This document shows, one piece after another, positions 9,470-17,606 of a DNA stretch of 64,000 nt. Location: positions 3,224,001 through 3,288,000 of the forward strand of contig NC_015064.1 of assembly GCF_000178975.2 (NCBI RefSeq), read 5' to 3'. Numbering within the stretch: position 1 is the first letter of the stretch; every line of letters starts with the position of its first letter. Source of the stretch: Granulicella tundricola MP5ACTX9. Lineage in GTDB: Bacteria; Acidobacteriota; Terriglobia; Terriglobales; Acidobacteriaceae. The position numbers and the translations under genes are program-made. The notes beneath the pieces were generated by a model. That model saw only the letters and a program-made list of their open reading frames with translations, was not told the DNA's origin and did no database searches.

Positions 9470-9537
9470 CCACAACCGTCCCCTCACCACAACCGTCCCC
9501 TCACCACAACCGTCCCCTCGCCACAACCGTCCCCTCA
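9470..9537 (+). repeat. Four tandem 17-bp repeats
   Basis: The unit CCACAACCGTCCCCTCA occurs four times in a row with one mismatch. It then runs into a REP-like motif through the shared CCGTC. Looser CCACAACC copies precede it from about 9450. The array looks like slippage amplification next to the REP-like element. Confidence 0.9.
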
Positions 9538-9545
9538 CCGCAACC

Positions 9546-9580
9546 GTCATTCTGCGCGGAGCGCAGAACCTCCGTAGTTG
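9546..9580 (+). repeat. REP-like interspersed repeat, copy 2 (plus orientation)
   Basis: GTCATTCTGCGCGGAGCGCA followed by GAACCTCCGTAGTTG matches the window-wide motif. The changes in the two arms of the small palindrome are compensatory (GCGCGGAGCGC here, GAGCGAAGCGA elsewhere), which argues that the hairpin matters. Confidence 0.85.
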
Positions 9581-9664
9581 TCGTTATCGCGGCAAGACCG
9601 CCATACCCGCCTGACTTTCGCCAAGTATCCGTAAATTCACCCGCCGTAACCCAAAGCCGCAGAG

Positions 9665-9820
9665 CCACTTACAATTATTTTCTCTAGAAACACCAGCAAA
9701 ATCGCGTGTCAAGCCCCCAGCACTCAGAAAAACCCAGCAACTGAGTCACTACAAACCACTTACACCCAAAAAATAAATGGCGTATTTACCCATTCCACCT
9801 TGGTAAAATAGAAATAGAAG
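9665..9820 (+). repeat. 156-bp dispersed non-coding element, copy A
   Basis: This segment and the reverse complement of 19418-19573 share the same length and near-identical ends. Conserved blocks are CCACTTACAA at the left end, CACCAGCAAA with CGTGTCAAGCCCCC, AAAAAATAAATGGCGTATT, and CCACCTTGGTAAAATAG at the right end. About 49 bp between the second and third blocks differ. It contains no open frame of note and is more AT-rich than its surroundings. Confidence 0.85.
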
Positions 9821-9965
9821 AAAAAGGCGTGCAAAGTCGCAGGCCGCTTCACCCAAATCGCAAAGTCCACCGAGTCAAGACGCAGCTCACCCGAAGTCCG
9901 AAGTCCGGACCTAAGTCAAATCCTTTGAAGACTTTAGGTACTTCAGTGGGGGGAGGGGGGTACCC

Positions 9966-10982
9966 CTAAAACTCCCACTGCAACAAGGTAGCCCCAACCG
10001 TAAACCCGGCCCCGACACTCGCCAGCAAAACCAGATCGCCCTTCTGCAACCGGCCTTCATCGAGCGCAGTCTGCATCGCCAGCGGAATCGTCGCCGCCGT
10101 CGTATTCCCAAACCGGTCGATGTTGATCACTACGCACTCCTCATCCATGCCCAACCGCTCAGCGGTAGAAAGGATAATCCGCTTGTTCGCCTGGTGCGGA
10201 ATGAAGCACTTCAGATCCTTGCCCGTAATCCCGTTTCGAGTCAGCACCGTCTCCGCCGCCTCGGACATCTTGCGCACGGCAAACTTGTACACCGCACCGC
10301 CGTCCTGGTGGACGTAATGCATCTTTGCCGCGACCGTCTCGGCGGTCGCCGGATGCAGACTCCCACCACCCGGCATGTTCAACGAAACCCCACCCGACCC
10401 GTCGATCTCGTGGAAGTAGTCCACCAGCCCGACCTCACCCGGCTCACAAGGCTCCAGCAGCACCGCCCCCGCCCCGTCGCCGAAGATGACGCAGGTCGTC
10501 CGGTCGGTGTAATCGATCACAGAGCTCATCACATCCGCGCCGATCACCAGGATCTTCTTGTGAACGCCGGACTCGATCAGCTTAGCCCCAACCTGCAGCG
10601 CATACGGAAACCCCGAGCATGCAGCCGAGAGATCGAAGCCCCACGCATGATGCGCGCCCAGTTTGTCCTGCACCAGGCAGGCCGTAGCCGGAAACATCAT
10701 GTCAGGAGTGACGGTCGCCACGATAATCACCTCCACCTCGTCGGCGGAGACACCACGCTTGGCCAGACACGCCTTGGCCGCCTCGACGGCAAGGTCACTC
10801 GTCGCCACGCCCGGCTCGACGATATGGCGCTCCCGGATACCGGTACGCTCGGTGATCCACTGGTCGTTGGTCGCGACCATCTTTTCAAGGTCTTGATTGG
10901 TCAGAAGCTTGGGCGGAACGTAGCTACCGACGGATGTGATTTTGGCTCGAACGGAGACTTGCGGCTTCAGGGACAAACTCAA
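9966..10982 (-). CDS. fabH: 3-oxoacyl-[ACP] synthase III (KAS III)
   Basis: This 338-residue thiolase-fold enzyme starts fatty acid synthesis by condensing acetyl-CoA or a branched primer with malonyl-ACP. The catalytic triad is visible: Cys in DLSAACSGF (about 120), His in [10 protein letters not shown] and Asn in [23 protein letters not shown] and the C-terminal [13 protein letters not shown] are typical. The start is TTG with GAGGTGAG upstream; no ATG fits the family N terminus. It lies 196 bp downstream of the SRP RNA gene on the same strand. No other fab gene is in the window. Confidence 0.95.
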   Translation of the reverse strand: MSLSLKPQVSVRAKITSVGSYVPPKLLTNQDLEKMVATNDQWITERTGIRERHIVEPGVATSDLAVEAAKACLAKRGVSADEVEVIIVATVTPDMMFPATACLVQDKLGAHHAWGFDLSAACSGFPYALQVGAKLIESGVHKKILVIGADVMSSVIDYTDRTTCVIFGDGAGAVLLEPCEPGEVGLVDYFHEIDGSGGVSLNMPGGGSLHPATAETVAAKMHYVHQDGGAVYKFAVRKMSEAAETVLTRNGITGKDLKCFIPHQANKRIILSTAERLGMDEECVVINIDRFGNTTAATIPLAMQTALDEGRLQKGDLVLLASVGAGFTVGATLLQWEF

Positions 10983-11115
10983 TGACTCACCTCAACAGCT
11001 TGCGCTCCCAAGCATACAAAACTTTGGAGCGGATGATGATCAATCAGGTGCCGGAGGGGAGTTTGATATACCCGGACGGCCTCCAGCGCGTGACAGCAAG
11101 CGGCTGGAATCCTAA

Positions 11116-11138
11116 TGCACCGGGCGACCTACTGCGCC
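11116..11138 (-). repeat. Partial duplication of the SRP RNA 3' end
   Basis: The 23 bases here match 11179-11201, the 3' arm of the SRP RNA, with one interior difference, 63 bp downstream of the gene in its direction of transcription. No second 5' arm or tetraloop exists, so it is a fragment and not a second gene. Confidence 0.75.
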
Positions 11139-11178
11139 ATCGCGGGAATCTGAAACTCGTCCGACAGAGGCGTTTCAG

Positions 11179-11276
11179 TGCACCGGGCGGCCTACTGCGC
11201 CCATACTAGCCCGTTACCGTTGCTTCCTTCCGGACCTGGCGGGGTTGGCGGGATTACGTCGCGTAGGACCCGGCAC
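11179..11276 (-). ncRNA. ffs: Bacterial small signal recognition particle RNA (4.5S-like)
   Basis: The minus strand carries the diagnostic domain IV block CAGGTCCGGAAGGAAGCA with its GGAA tetraloop and asymmetric loop. The flanking arms pair: GTGCCGGG plus CCTAC near the 5' end with GTAGG plus CCCGGTGCAC at the 3' end. The length of about 98 nt fits the short bacterial form that binds Ffh and directs co-translational membrane insertion. A TAGACT -10-like box lies seven bases before the proposed 5' G at 11276. The ends are set by pairing and may be off by a few bases. Confidence 0.93.
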
Positions 11277-11283
11277 AAGAACG

Positions 11284-11289
11284 AGTCTA
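11284..11289 (-). promoter_or_regulatory. -10-like hexamer TAGACT for the SRP RNA
   Basis: On the minus strand TAGACT is followed by seven bases and then the G at 11276 that begins the pairing 5' arm of the SRP RNA. It overlaps by two bases the plus-strand TACCAT box of the divergent MutS-like gene. No good -35 was found. Confidence 0.45.
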
Positions 11290-11293
11290 CCAT
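11288..11293 (+). promoter_or_regulatory. -10-like hexamer TACCAT, probable leaderless start of the MutS-like gene
   Basis: TACCAT is followed by TGGAGGG and then the ATG at 11301. The GGAGG abuts the ATG too closely to serve as a normal ribosome binding site, whereas a -10 box seven bases away suits a leaderless transcript. Confidence 0.45.
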
Positions 11294-11300
11294 TGGAGGG

Positions 11301-13124
11301 ATGCAGAACTCCAGCCTGAGCCCTCACGCCAACAACCGCCCACAGACACAAGGTGAGGTGGAGGCCCACTACATCGAGCTTCGCAAACAGCACCAGACCC
11401 GACAGGATGGCTTCGCCGCCCGCAAGACCCGCATTGGCTGGGCCCTGATCGTCTGCCTTGGCATCATCGTCGCGCTGGCGACGCAGGCCCATCACCAGAC
11501 CTCACCCTGGCCTCTGCTGGCAGCCTTCGCCGTCCTGGCCTCCCTGGTGCCGGTCCACCTCGGCCTGCAGACCAGGATCTCCCGCACAGAGCGCCTGCTG
11601 GGCCTCTACGACAGGAACCTTGCACGCGTCCGCTCCGAAGCCTGGCAGTCCGGCAACACCGGAGAGACCCTCCACCAGCCCGGTCATCTCTACGAGCGCG
11701 ACCTCAACCTCCTCGGTGAGGACTCGCTCTTCGGCCTGCTCGACACCGTACGCACCGGCATAGGCCAGCGCGGACTAGCCGACTACCTCCAGGCCCCGGC
11801 CATCCACGCCGAGACCCTGGAACGCCAGCAAGCCGTTAAGGAGCTGGCAGCGAAAACAGAGTTACGAGAAGAGATCGCCCTCCTCGGCACCAGCAAGTTC
11901 CAGCAGGTCGAAGCAAGGTTCTTCGACACATGGCTCGACGAAGAAGCACCCGTCTTCCATCCGGCCTTTCGCTACGTTCTGGTCGTCACAGCACTGGCGC
12001 TGGTGGTGATGCTTCTGCTCGGTTTGACGCACGCCGTCGCATGGCCCGTCCTGCTGCCGAATCTGGCCCTGGCGGCCGTACTTCAGGCCGGCATCTCGAT
12101 GTCCCTGCGCTCCCGCGTGCTGCCTCTTCTGGAGCGCGTAACAAGGCTCTCGAATCACGTACAGATGTTCTCGGACGGCCTGGCCATCCTTGAGACACAA
12201 AGCTTTCAAGCACTAAAGCTTCAGGCCATCCAGGCGGCCGCAAGGCAACCGGCCAACGCCGTTCCCCTGCTCGCCAAGCTGCAAAGCCAGATCACGATCG
12301 TGCAACAGCGCACCAAGGAGTACTTCTTCATCTTCTCCCTGCTGCTCGCAGCCGGCACCCAGGCGGCCATCACCATCGCCGCATGGAAGCGAGCAAACGG
12401 TGCCGCGATGAAAAGCTGGCTCGCCGCCTGGGCCGAGTTCGAGGCCCTGAACGCACTCGCAGCCTACGCCTTCGAGCATCCCGAAGACGCATGGCCGGAG
12501 CTGCTGCCAGCCTCCGCGCAACCTACGTTTGAGGCCATAGAACTCGGACACCCGCTGCTCACCGCGTGCGTCCGCAACGATGTATCACTCGGAGACGCGA
12601 CACGCTTCTTCCTGATCAGCGGCTCGAACATGTCCGGCAAGTCCACCCTCATGCGATCCATCGGCATCAACGCCGTCCTCGCATACGCCGGCGCACCGGT
12701 GAGAGCACACTCCATGCAACTGACGCCGCTCACCCTCGGCGCATCGCTCGCCCTGACGGACTCGCTCGCTGAGGGCAAGAGCAAGTTCCTCGCAGAGGTC
12801 GAGCGCCTGCAGAAGATCGTACAAACCAGCGCAGGGTCGCCAGTACTCTTCCTGGTCGATGAGATCTTCAGCGGCACCAACTCAGTCGATCGCCAGGCCG
12901 CCGCCGGCGCGGTCCTGCGTAGCCTGCTCGTAAACGGAGCTATCGGGGCCTTGTCAACGCATGATCTCGCGCTGGCCGAACTCGCGAACGAGGAGAACTG
13001 CGGCCTCAACGTTCACATGGCCAGCCCTGATCCCGAAGACCCACTCGGCTTCGACTACAGGTTGAAGCCCGGGGTCAACACCAGCTCCAACGCCCTCGCC
13101 ATCATCCGCATGATGGGCCTCTAG
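11301..13124 (+). CDS. Membrane-associated MutS-family ATPase
   Basis: This 607-residue protein carries only the lever/ATPase end of MutS. Walker A SGSNMSGKST lies at about 440-449, then SLAEGKSKFLAE, Walker B LFLVDEIFSGTN (about 516-527) and STHD (about 552). The mismatch-recognition domains I-III of MutS are absent. Hydrophobic segments lie at about 46-60, 71-88, 225-265 and near 365-385, which suggests membrane anchoring. Such MutS-related proteins are widespread in Acidobacteria and Bacteroidetes, and their role is not known; mismatch repair should not be assumed. The open frame runs 41 codons upstream through the SRP RNA locus, so I start at the ATG encoding MQNSSLSPH. Confidence 0.82.
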   Translation: MQNSSLSPHANNRPQTQGEVEAHYIELRKQHQTRQDGFAARKTRIGWALIVCLGIIVALATQAHHQTSPWPLLAAFAVLASLVPVHLGLQTRISRTERLLGLYDRNLARVRSEAWQSGNTGETLHQPGHLYERDLNLLGEDSLFGLLDTVRTGIGQRGLADYLQAPAIHAETLERQQAVKELAAKTELREEIALLGTSKFQQVEARFFDTWLDEEAPVFHPAFRYVLVVTALALVVMLLLGLTHAVAWPVLLPNLALAAVLQAGISMSLRSRVLPLLERVTRLSNHVQMFSDGLAILETQSFQALKLQAIQAAARQPANAVPLLAKLQSQITIVQQRTKEYFFIFSLLLAAGTQAAITIAAWKRANGAAMKSWLAAWAEFEALNALAAYAFEHPEDAWPELLPASAQPTFEAIELGHPLLTACVRNDVSLGDATRFFLISGSNMSGKSTLMRSIGINAVLAYAGAPVRAHSMQLTPLTLGASLALTDSLAEGKSKFLAEVERLQKIVQTSAGSPVLFLVDEIFSGTNSVDRQAAAGAVLRSLLVNGAIGALSTHDLALAELANEENCGLNVHMASPDPEDPLGFDYRLKPGVNTSSNALAIIRMMGL

Positions 13125-13156
13125 GGCCGCTGCCGTTGAGAAGAAGAAACGTATCA

Positions 13157-13162
13157 TAGAGT
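13157..13162 (+). promoter_or_regulatory. -10-like hexamer TAGAGT, probable leaderless start
   Basis: TAGAGT is followed by TGAAACG and then the ATG at 13170. An overlapping TATCAT lies five bases further upstream. There is no Shine-Dalgarno sequence, and the preceding MutS-like gene ended only 45 bp earlier. Confidence 0.4.
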
Positions 13163-13169
13163 TGAAACG

Positions 13170-13556
13170 ATGTTGACTGAAGCCCACATTCGAGACGCCC
13201 TGCGCGACTGTTACGACCCCGAAATCCCACTCAACATCGTGGAACTCGGCCTCGTCGAATACATCTCGCTGCACGAAGCCCCAGACGCCCCCGGATCAGG
13301 AATTGAAGGCGTCCCCGCCCGCTATCTGGCAAAGATCGTTCTGATCCCGACCACGCGCGATGACGCCCCGGAAGCTCAGCTCAAAGCCCAGGTGAGCAAT
13401 CGTCTCGCTGCCTTCTTTGAGCTCTGGTCCGTCGAAGTCAGCATCGTAGATCAACCCGTCTGGACACCGGAAAGAATCACCCCCGCCGGGAGACGAACCC
13501 TCGGCCTGGACAAGCCGCAGTTCCCTATCCTCAACAACAAGGTGCGTCCCCAGTGA
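13170..13556 (+). CDS. DUF59/MIP18-family metal-sulfur cluster assembly protein
   Basis: This 128-residue protein has the DUF59 signature CYDPEIPLNIVELGLVEY, including the DPE motif at about 13-15. The family includes SufT, PaaD and eukaryotic MIP18, which mature iron-sulfur proteins. The usual C-terminal TxxxCP loop seems to be replaced by TTRDDAPEA, so the reactive Cys of PaaD-like members is missing there. The gene is probably co-transcribed with the following methyltransferase, whose GTG start overlaps its stop codon. Confidence 0.8.
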   Translation: MLTEAHIRDALRDCYDPEIPLNIVELGLVEYISLHEAPDAPGSGIEGVPARYLAKIVLIPTTRDDAPEAQLKAQVSNRLAAFFELWSVEVSIVDQPVWTPERITPAGRRTLGLDKPQFPILNNKVRPQ

Positions 13557-14305
13557 ATGCACCCACCAAACGAGCCAGAAGAAAAGTCGTCCCAATCCAC
13601 ACGCCCAAACTCCCTCCCACGCATCCGTTCGACAGAGTTCATCACACCGACACCGGCGGCCTCATCGAGCGCACACAACTCATCACCGGCCACGCCAACG
13701 ACGCACACGTCACCGCTTACTACGGCATCGCCCCTTCCATCCTCGACGCCGTGATCGACCTCTGGCAGGGGACGCGCCCCAAGTATCCCATCGACCGCTA
13801 CACCTTCGTGGACATCGGCGCAGGCAAGGGCCGCGCCGTCATGACCGCCTCCCTCCACCCCTTCTTCGAAGCCGTAGGAATTGAACTGAATCCGACGCTT
13901 GCAAGCATCGCCCGCACTAACCTGCAGACCTTCCCCAACTATGCAAACCCGCTTGCGCCCACCCGCCTCATCGAAGGCGACGCCCTCGCCGCGAACCTGC
14001 CGCTGACCCCTACACTCGCCTTCATGTTCCATCCCTTCGAAGCTCCGGTCCTGCGCAAGCTGATAGGCAAAATTCAAGCACACTACTCGGTTCTTGATCT
14101 GCCCTTCGATCTGATCTACGTCAACGCGGAGCACGCTTCCGTGCTCGACCAGAACACCTGGTTCAAGCGGCTCTTCCATGGCCTCGTCCCCATGAGTTCC
14201 GTCGATCACCTGGCGGACCTCGCTGAGATCGCCGAACAGACAGAGTATGGGTCCACCGGCGACGAGATCTGCGGCATCTACCGATTCACCGGGCCAACCA
14301 CTTAG
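13553..14305 (+). CDS. Class I SAM-dependent methyltransferase
   Basis: This 250-residue protein has the AdoMet-binding motif I FVDIGAGKGRAVM near residues 85-97 and the acidic end of beta-2 in VGIELNPTLASIA. The motif IV-like sequence is FMFHPFEAP, not an N-P-P-Y type, so it is unlikely to be an N6-adenine or glutamine methylase. The substrate is unknown. The start is a GTG overlapping the stop of the DUF59 gene (GTGA), implying translational coupling. An alternative out-of-frame ATG at 13557 is a shadow. Confidence 0.8.
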   Translation: MNAPTKRARRKVVPIHTPKLPPTHPFDRVHHTDTGGLIERTQLITGHANDAHVTAYYGIAPSILDAVIDLWQGTRPKYPIDRYTFVDIGAGKGRAVMTASLHPFFEAVGIELNPTLASIARTNLQTFPNYANPLAPTRLIEGDALAANLPLTPTLAFMFHPFEAPVLRKLIGKIQAHYSVLDLPFDLIYVNAEHASVLDQNTWFKRLFHGLVPMSSVDHLADLAEIAEQTEYGSTGDEICGIYRFTGPTT

Positions 14306-14392
14306 CGGCGCCTCTGGCCAGAGCATGTAGCGCGGGTGTATCTTGCTTCCGTTGAGCGCGACGCACGCGGACCGCGCTCCAGGGAGCGAAGT

Positions 14393-15925
14393 ATGGCTAC
14401 AGCAGCACCGGTTCACCAGATCACACCCGAGACCTACGGGCGCAAGCTCCAGCTCAAGGCACGCTACGACAACTTCATCAACGGTCAGTGGATCGCGCCG
14501 GTGGCAGGCGAGTATTTCGAGAACGTCACGCCCGTCACCGGCGAGCCCCTCTGCCAGATCGCACGCTCCAAGGCCGAGGACGTCAACAAGGCCATCGACG
14601 CAGCACACGCCGCCAAGGGCGCCTGGGGCCGCACCTCCACCACCGTTCGCGCACGCATCCTGGAGCAGATCGCGCAGCGCATCGAAGACAACCTGGAATA
14701 CCTTGCTACCGCAGAGACCTGGGACAACGGCAAGCCCATCCGCGAGACCATGGCCGCCGACCTGCCGCTCTGCGTCGACCACTTCCGCTACTTCGCAGGC
14801 TGCATTCGCGCCCAGGAGGGCGGCATCTCGGAGATCGATCACGAGACCATCGCCTACCACTTCCATGAGCCGCTCGGCGTCATCGGCATGATCATCCCGT
14901 GGAACTTCCCGCTGCTCATGGCGACGTGGAAGCTTGCACCGGCTCTGGCCGCGGGCAACGCCGTCATCCTGAAGCCCGCCGAGCAAACACCCATGTCCAT
15001 CCTGCTGCTGATGGAGTTGATCGGCGACCTTCTGCCGCCGGGCGTCCTCAACGTCGTCAACGGCTTCGGTCTTGAAGCCGGCAAGCCGCTCGCATCCTCA
15101 CCGCGTATCAACAAGGTGGCCTTCACGGGTGAGACGACCACCGGTCGACTCATCATGCAGTACGCCTCACAGAACATCATTCCGGTCACGCTCGAGCTTG
15201 GCGGCAAGAGCCCCAACATCTTTTTCGCCGACGTGATGAACGAGGATGACGCCTTCTTCGATAAATGCCTTGAAGGCTTCACCATGTTCGCGTTGAACCA
15301 GGGTGAGGTCTGCACCTGCCCCTCCCGTGCGCTGGTGCAGGAGTCCATTTACGAGCGCTTCATGGAGCGTGCGACCGCCCGGGTCAAGGCGATCAAGGGC
15401 GGCAATCCGCTCGATTCAGCCACGATGATCGGAGCCCAGGCCTCGAGTGAGCAGTTGGAGAAGATCCTTTCCTACTTCGACATTGGCAAGCAGGAGGGCG
15501 CGAAGATCCTTACTGGGGGCAAGCGGTCCGAAGCCGGTCCGGCGGGCGGCTTCTACGTCGAGCCCACCATCTTTGAAGGCCACAACAAGATGCGCGTCTT
15601 TCAGGAAGAGATCTTCGGGCCAGTGGTCTCGGTTACAACCTTCAGGGACGAAGACGACGCCATGGCGATCGCGAACGATACGCTCTACGGCCTTGGCTCC
15701 GGCGTATGGACGCGTGATATCAATCGTGCCTACAAGTTCGGCCGCGGCATCCAGGCCGGGCGTGTCTGGACGAACTGCTATCACCTCTATCCGGCGCATG
15801 CGGCGTTCGGTGGTTACAAGCAATCAGGCATCGGACGTGAGAACCATAAGATGATGCTCGATCACTATCAGCAGACGAAGAACCAACTCATCAGCTACAG
15901 CCCGAATGCGATGGGCTTCTTCTAG
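14393..15925 (+). CDS. Aldehyde dehydrogenase (AldB/ExaC-like, NAD-dependent)
   Basis: This 510-residue enzyme oxidises an aldehyde, most likely acetaldehyde, to the acid. Visible motifs are the cofactor loop [14 protein letters not shown], the general base Glu in [10 protein letters not shown], and a nucleophile Cys in [11 protein letters not shown]. The C-terminal [14 protein letters not shown] ending is typical of the AldB/ExaC branch. The ATG at 14393 follows AGGGAG; the frame extends further upstream but without a family match. The next gene encodes DUF779, a usual neighbour of acetaldehyde dehydrogenases, which supports the substrate guess. Confidence 0.92.
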   Translation: MATAAPVHQITPETYGRKLQLKARYDNFINGQWIAPVAGEYFENVTPVTGEPLCQIARSKAEDVNKAIDAAHAAKGAWGRTSTTVRARILEQIAQRIEDNLEYLATAETWDNGKPIRETMAADLPLCVDHFRYFAGCIRAQEGGISEIDHETIAYHFHEPLGVIGMIIPWNFPLLMATWKLAPALAAGNAVILKPAEQTPMSILLLMELIGDLLPPGVLNVVNGFGLEAGKPLASSPRINKVAFTGETTTGRLIMQYASQNIIPVTLELGGKSPNIFFADVMNEDDAFFDKCLEGFTMFALNQGEVCTCPSRALVQESIYERFMERATARVKAIKGGNPLDSATMIGAQASSEQLEKILSYFDIGKQEGAKILTGGKRSEAGPAGGFYVEPTIFEGHNKMRVFQEEIFGPVVSVTTFRDEDDAMAIANDTLYGLGSGVWTRDINRAYKFGRGIQAGRVWTNCYHLYPAHAAFGGYKQSGIGRENHKMMLDHYQQTKNQLISYSPNAMGFF

Positions 15926-15940
15926 ACCCAAGGGGGCACC

Positions 15941-16315
15941 ATGATGGCTCCAGCGCAGGTTCTCACCACGCCCGCAGCCGATGAGCTGATTCATCGGCTG
16001 CGGGAGAAGCACGGCAAGCTCATGTTCCATCAGTCCGGCGGATGCTGTGACGGCTCCTCGCCTATGTGCTTCGCGCTCGGCGAGTTCATGCTGGGCGATA
16101 GCGATCACTTTCTGGGGACCATAGCCGAAACTCCGTTCTACATGAGCAAATCGCAGTTTGAGTACTGGAAGCACACCCAACTCATCCTCGATGTTGTTCC
16201 GGGCCGAGGTGGCATGTTCTCGCTTGAGAACGGAGAGGGCGTCAGGTTCCTGATTCGCTCACGCGTCTTTGCGGAAGATGAACTGCTGGAGTTGGAGATG
16301 GCGGGGTTAATCTAG
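15941..16315 (+). CDS. DUF779 family protein
   Basis: This 124-residue protein has the family hallmarks: KLMFHQSGGCCDGSSPMC near residues 26-43, the FLGTI segment and FYMSKSQFEYWKHTQLILDVVPGR region typical of DUF779. Cys34, Cys35 and Cys42 could bind metal or be redox-active. It starts 15 bp after the aldehyde dehydrogenase with AAGGGGG upstream, so the two form an operon. The family regularly accompanies alcohol and acetaldehyde oxidation genes; its biochemical role is not established. Confidence 0.88.
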   Translation: MMAPAQVLTTPAADELIHRLREKHGKLMFHQSGGCCDGSSPMCFALGEFMLGDSDHFLGTIAETPFYMSKSQFEYWKHTQLILDVVPGRGGMFSLENGEGVRFLIRSRVFAEDELLELEMAGLI

Positions 16316-16398
16316 TCTCTGCCTGGTTACCAGAGTTTCAGCCAACTATGCTTCCGGGCTACGCGTCACAGTTGAATAGATCTACAAAGGACAACTCA

Positions 16399-16596
16399 AT
16401 GGACGTCAATCAACTGATCCACATCGTGATCGTGCTCGTCGTTGTGGGCGTTTTGCTCGGGCTGATCAACCGCTTCATACCCATGGCCTCGAGCATCAAG
16501 TCCATCATCAACGGCATTGTGGTCATCTTTGTCGTGCTTTGGCTCTTGCAGCTTTTCGGCATCATCGGTGCCATCGGCGGCATGCGCGTACGTTAG
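16399..16596 (+). CDS. Thivi_2564-family small membrane protein
   Basis: This 65-residue protein begins MDVNQLIHIVIVLVVVG and has two hydrophobic helices separated by NRFIPMASSIKSIINGI, the arrangement of the Thivi_2564 family. AAAGGA lies eight bases before the ATG; the frame opens 17 codons earlier without support. Its function is unknown. It lies alone between the DUF779 gene and a convergent receiver-like gene. Confidence 0.8.
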   Translation: MDVNQLIHIVIVLVVVGVLLGLINRFIPMASSIKSIINGIVVIFVVLWLLQLFGIIGAIGGMRVR

Positions 16597-16617
16597 CGCA
16601 GCCGCTTCACCTCTATT

Positions 16618-17019
16618 CTAGTGGACTCCCACAAGAAATCGTTCGCGCTGATTCTCCGGCCATGCCCGGCTAGAGAGGCCGCGTTCCGTCAGAAGCTCAT
16701 AGATCGTTGAGACCAGTGCCCCCGGTCCATTCTCGACGTCTACTGTAGCGTCCGCTCCGGCGTGAGGTCCGGAGTCATAGCCGTTCATCTTGACGATCAG
16801 CATGTGCGGGACCTCGTGGCGTATCCGGGTAACCCACTCCTGACGCTCGGCTTCCGGCAGCGTATGACAGAGTACAACCAGATCTGTCTCGAGGACGGGA
16901 GCCTCTGACTGGTCGAGGGCGGCGGTGGCCACGGACCAGAAGTAAGTCAACACCTCGGCGCGAGCCTCAAGGTGAGCCTTGTCGTTCCCGATCAGCAAAA
17001 CTTTTGCGGATTCATTCAT
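16618..17019 (-). CDS. Degenerate receiver-like (pseudo-CheY) protein
   Basis: This 133-residue protein reads like a response-regulator receiver: KVLLIGNDKAHLEARAEVL resembles beta-1/alpha-1, and TDLVVLCHTLPEAERQEW sits where DLVLLDxxLP carries the phospho-acceptor. The acceptor Asp appears to be Cys (VLC), so ordinary phosphorylation is unlikely. No output domain follows. It has no obvious partner nearby and its role is unknown. The fold assignment is my inference from the strand pattern. Confidence 0.6.
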   Translation of the reverse strand: MNESAKVLLIGNDKAHLEARAEVLTYFWSVATAALDQSEAPVLETDLVVLCHTLPEAERQEWVTRIRHEVPHMLIVKMNGYDSGPHAGADATVDVENGPGALVSTIYELLTERGLSSRAWPENQRERFLVGVH

Positions 17020-17156
17020 TGGTGTGTGAGGCTGAGCGCAAGGGACTCGGCCTTTCTCCTCTCAGGTCATCGTGCTCTGCTCAACCTGTTCTGATTCAAC
17101 GCTAAACCGATCTCAAGCCCAGTTGGGAACAAGGTCAGGCGTCAATCATCTTGGTT

Positions 17157-17606
17157 TTATTCTTGCCAACGAATGTCCAGACTTCGTTCATCTCCCTCAA
17201 GATGCGCCATTGCGACCTCCGCCCTCGCCAGTGCGACGACACTTTCAAACTTTTCTCCCCACTCGATCAGGACGAGGGCCGCCGGGTCTGCCGCCATCTC
17301 TTCCAAGCCCAGTGTGGCCAGTTCCCGCTCCGTCTCCAGCCGGTACAGGTCCAGGTGATAGATGTGGGTCTTGCGCCCCTGATACTCATGCACCAGCGTG
17401 AATGTCGGGCTGGTCACGTCCTCCGGCGACCCTGCACCCAACGCCTGCACCCAGCCTTTGACCAACGTGGTCTTGCCGGCTCCGAGGTCACCGCGGAGGA
17501 TGATCACCCGCGGAGCCGGAAGCATTTCGGCGATGGTTTCGGCGATGGCGAGGGTGCCGCGCTCAGAGCGGGTCTTGAATCGCTTCTCGCGGTTGAACTC
17601 AGGCAT
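17157..17606 (-). CDS. tsaE: tRNA threonylcarbamoyladenosine biosynthesis protein TsaE
   Basis: This 149-residue P-loop ATPase drives the TsaB-TsaD-TsaE complex that makes t6A37 in ANN-decoding tRNAs. The Walker A motif is GDLGAGKTTLVKG (about 39-51), followed by the family segment SPTFTLVHEY and YHLDLYRL, and the VLIEWGEKF Walker-B-like strand. The start overlaps the 3' end of nnr by eight bases, so it is translated from the same message, a conserved arrangement. Confidence 0.95.
   Translation of the reverse strand: MPEFNREKRFKTRSERGTLAIAETIAEMLPAPRVIILRGDLGAGKTTLVKGWVQALGAGSPEDVTSPTFTLVHEYQGRKTHIYHLDLYRLETERELATLGLEEMAADPAALVLIEWGEKFESVVALARAEVAMAHLEGDERSLDIRWQE

Larger units (their letters stand above)
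9429..9965. other. 537-bp non-coding region with tandem repeats and two dispersed repeats
   Basis: No credible gene is present between the DedA-type gene and the end of fabH. From left to right it holds four 17-bp tandem units (9470-9537), one REP-like motif (9546-9580) and a 156-bp element shared with 19.4 kb (9665-9820). A poly-G run (9947-9960) lies just before the fabH stop. Confidence 0.75.

Noticed and set aside
10982..11209. A 75-residue plus-strand ORF before the SRP RNA
   Set aside because: It overlaps the fabH start and the SRP RNA gene, has no ribosome binding site and no recognisable sequence.
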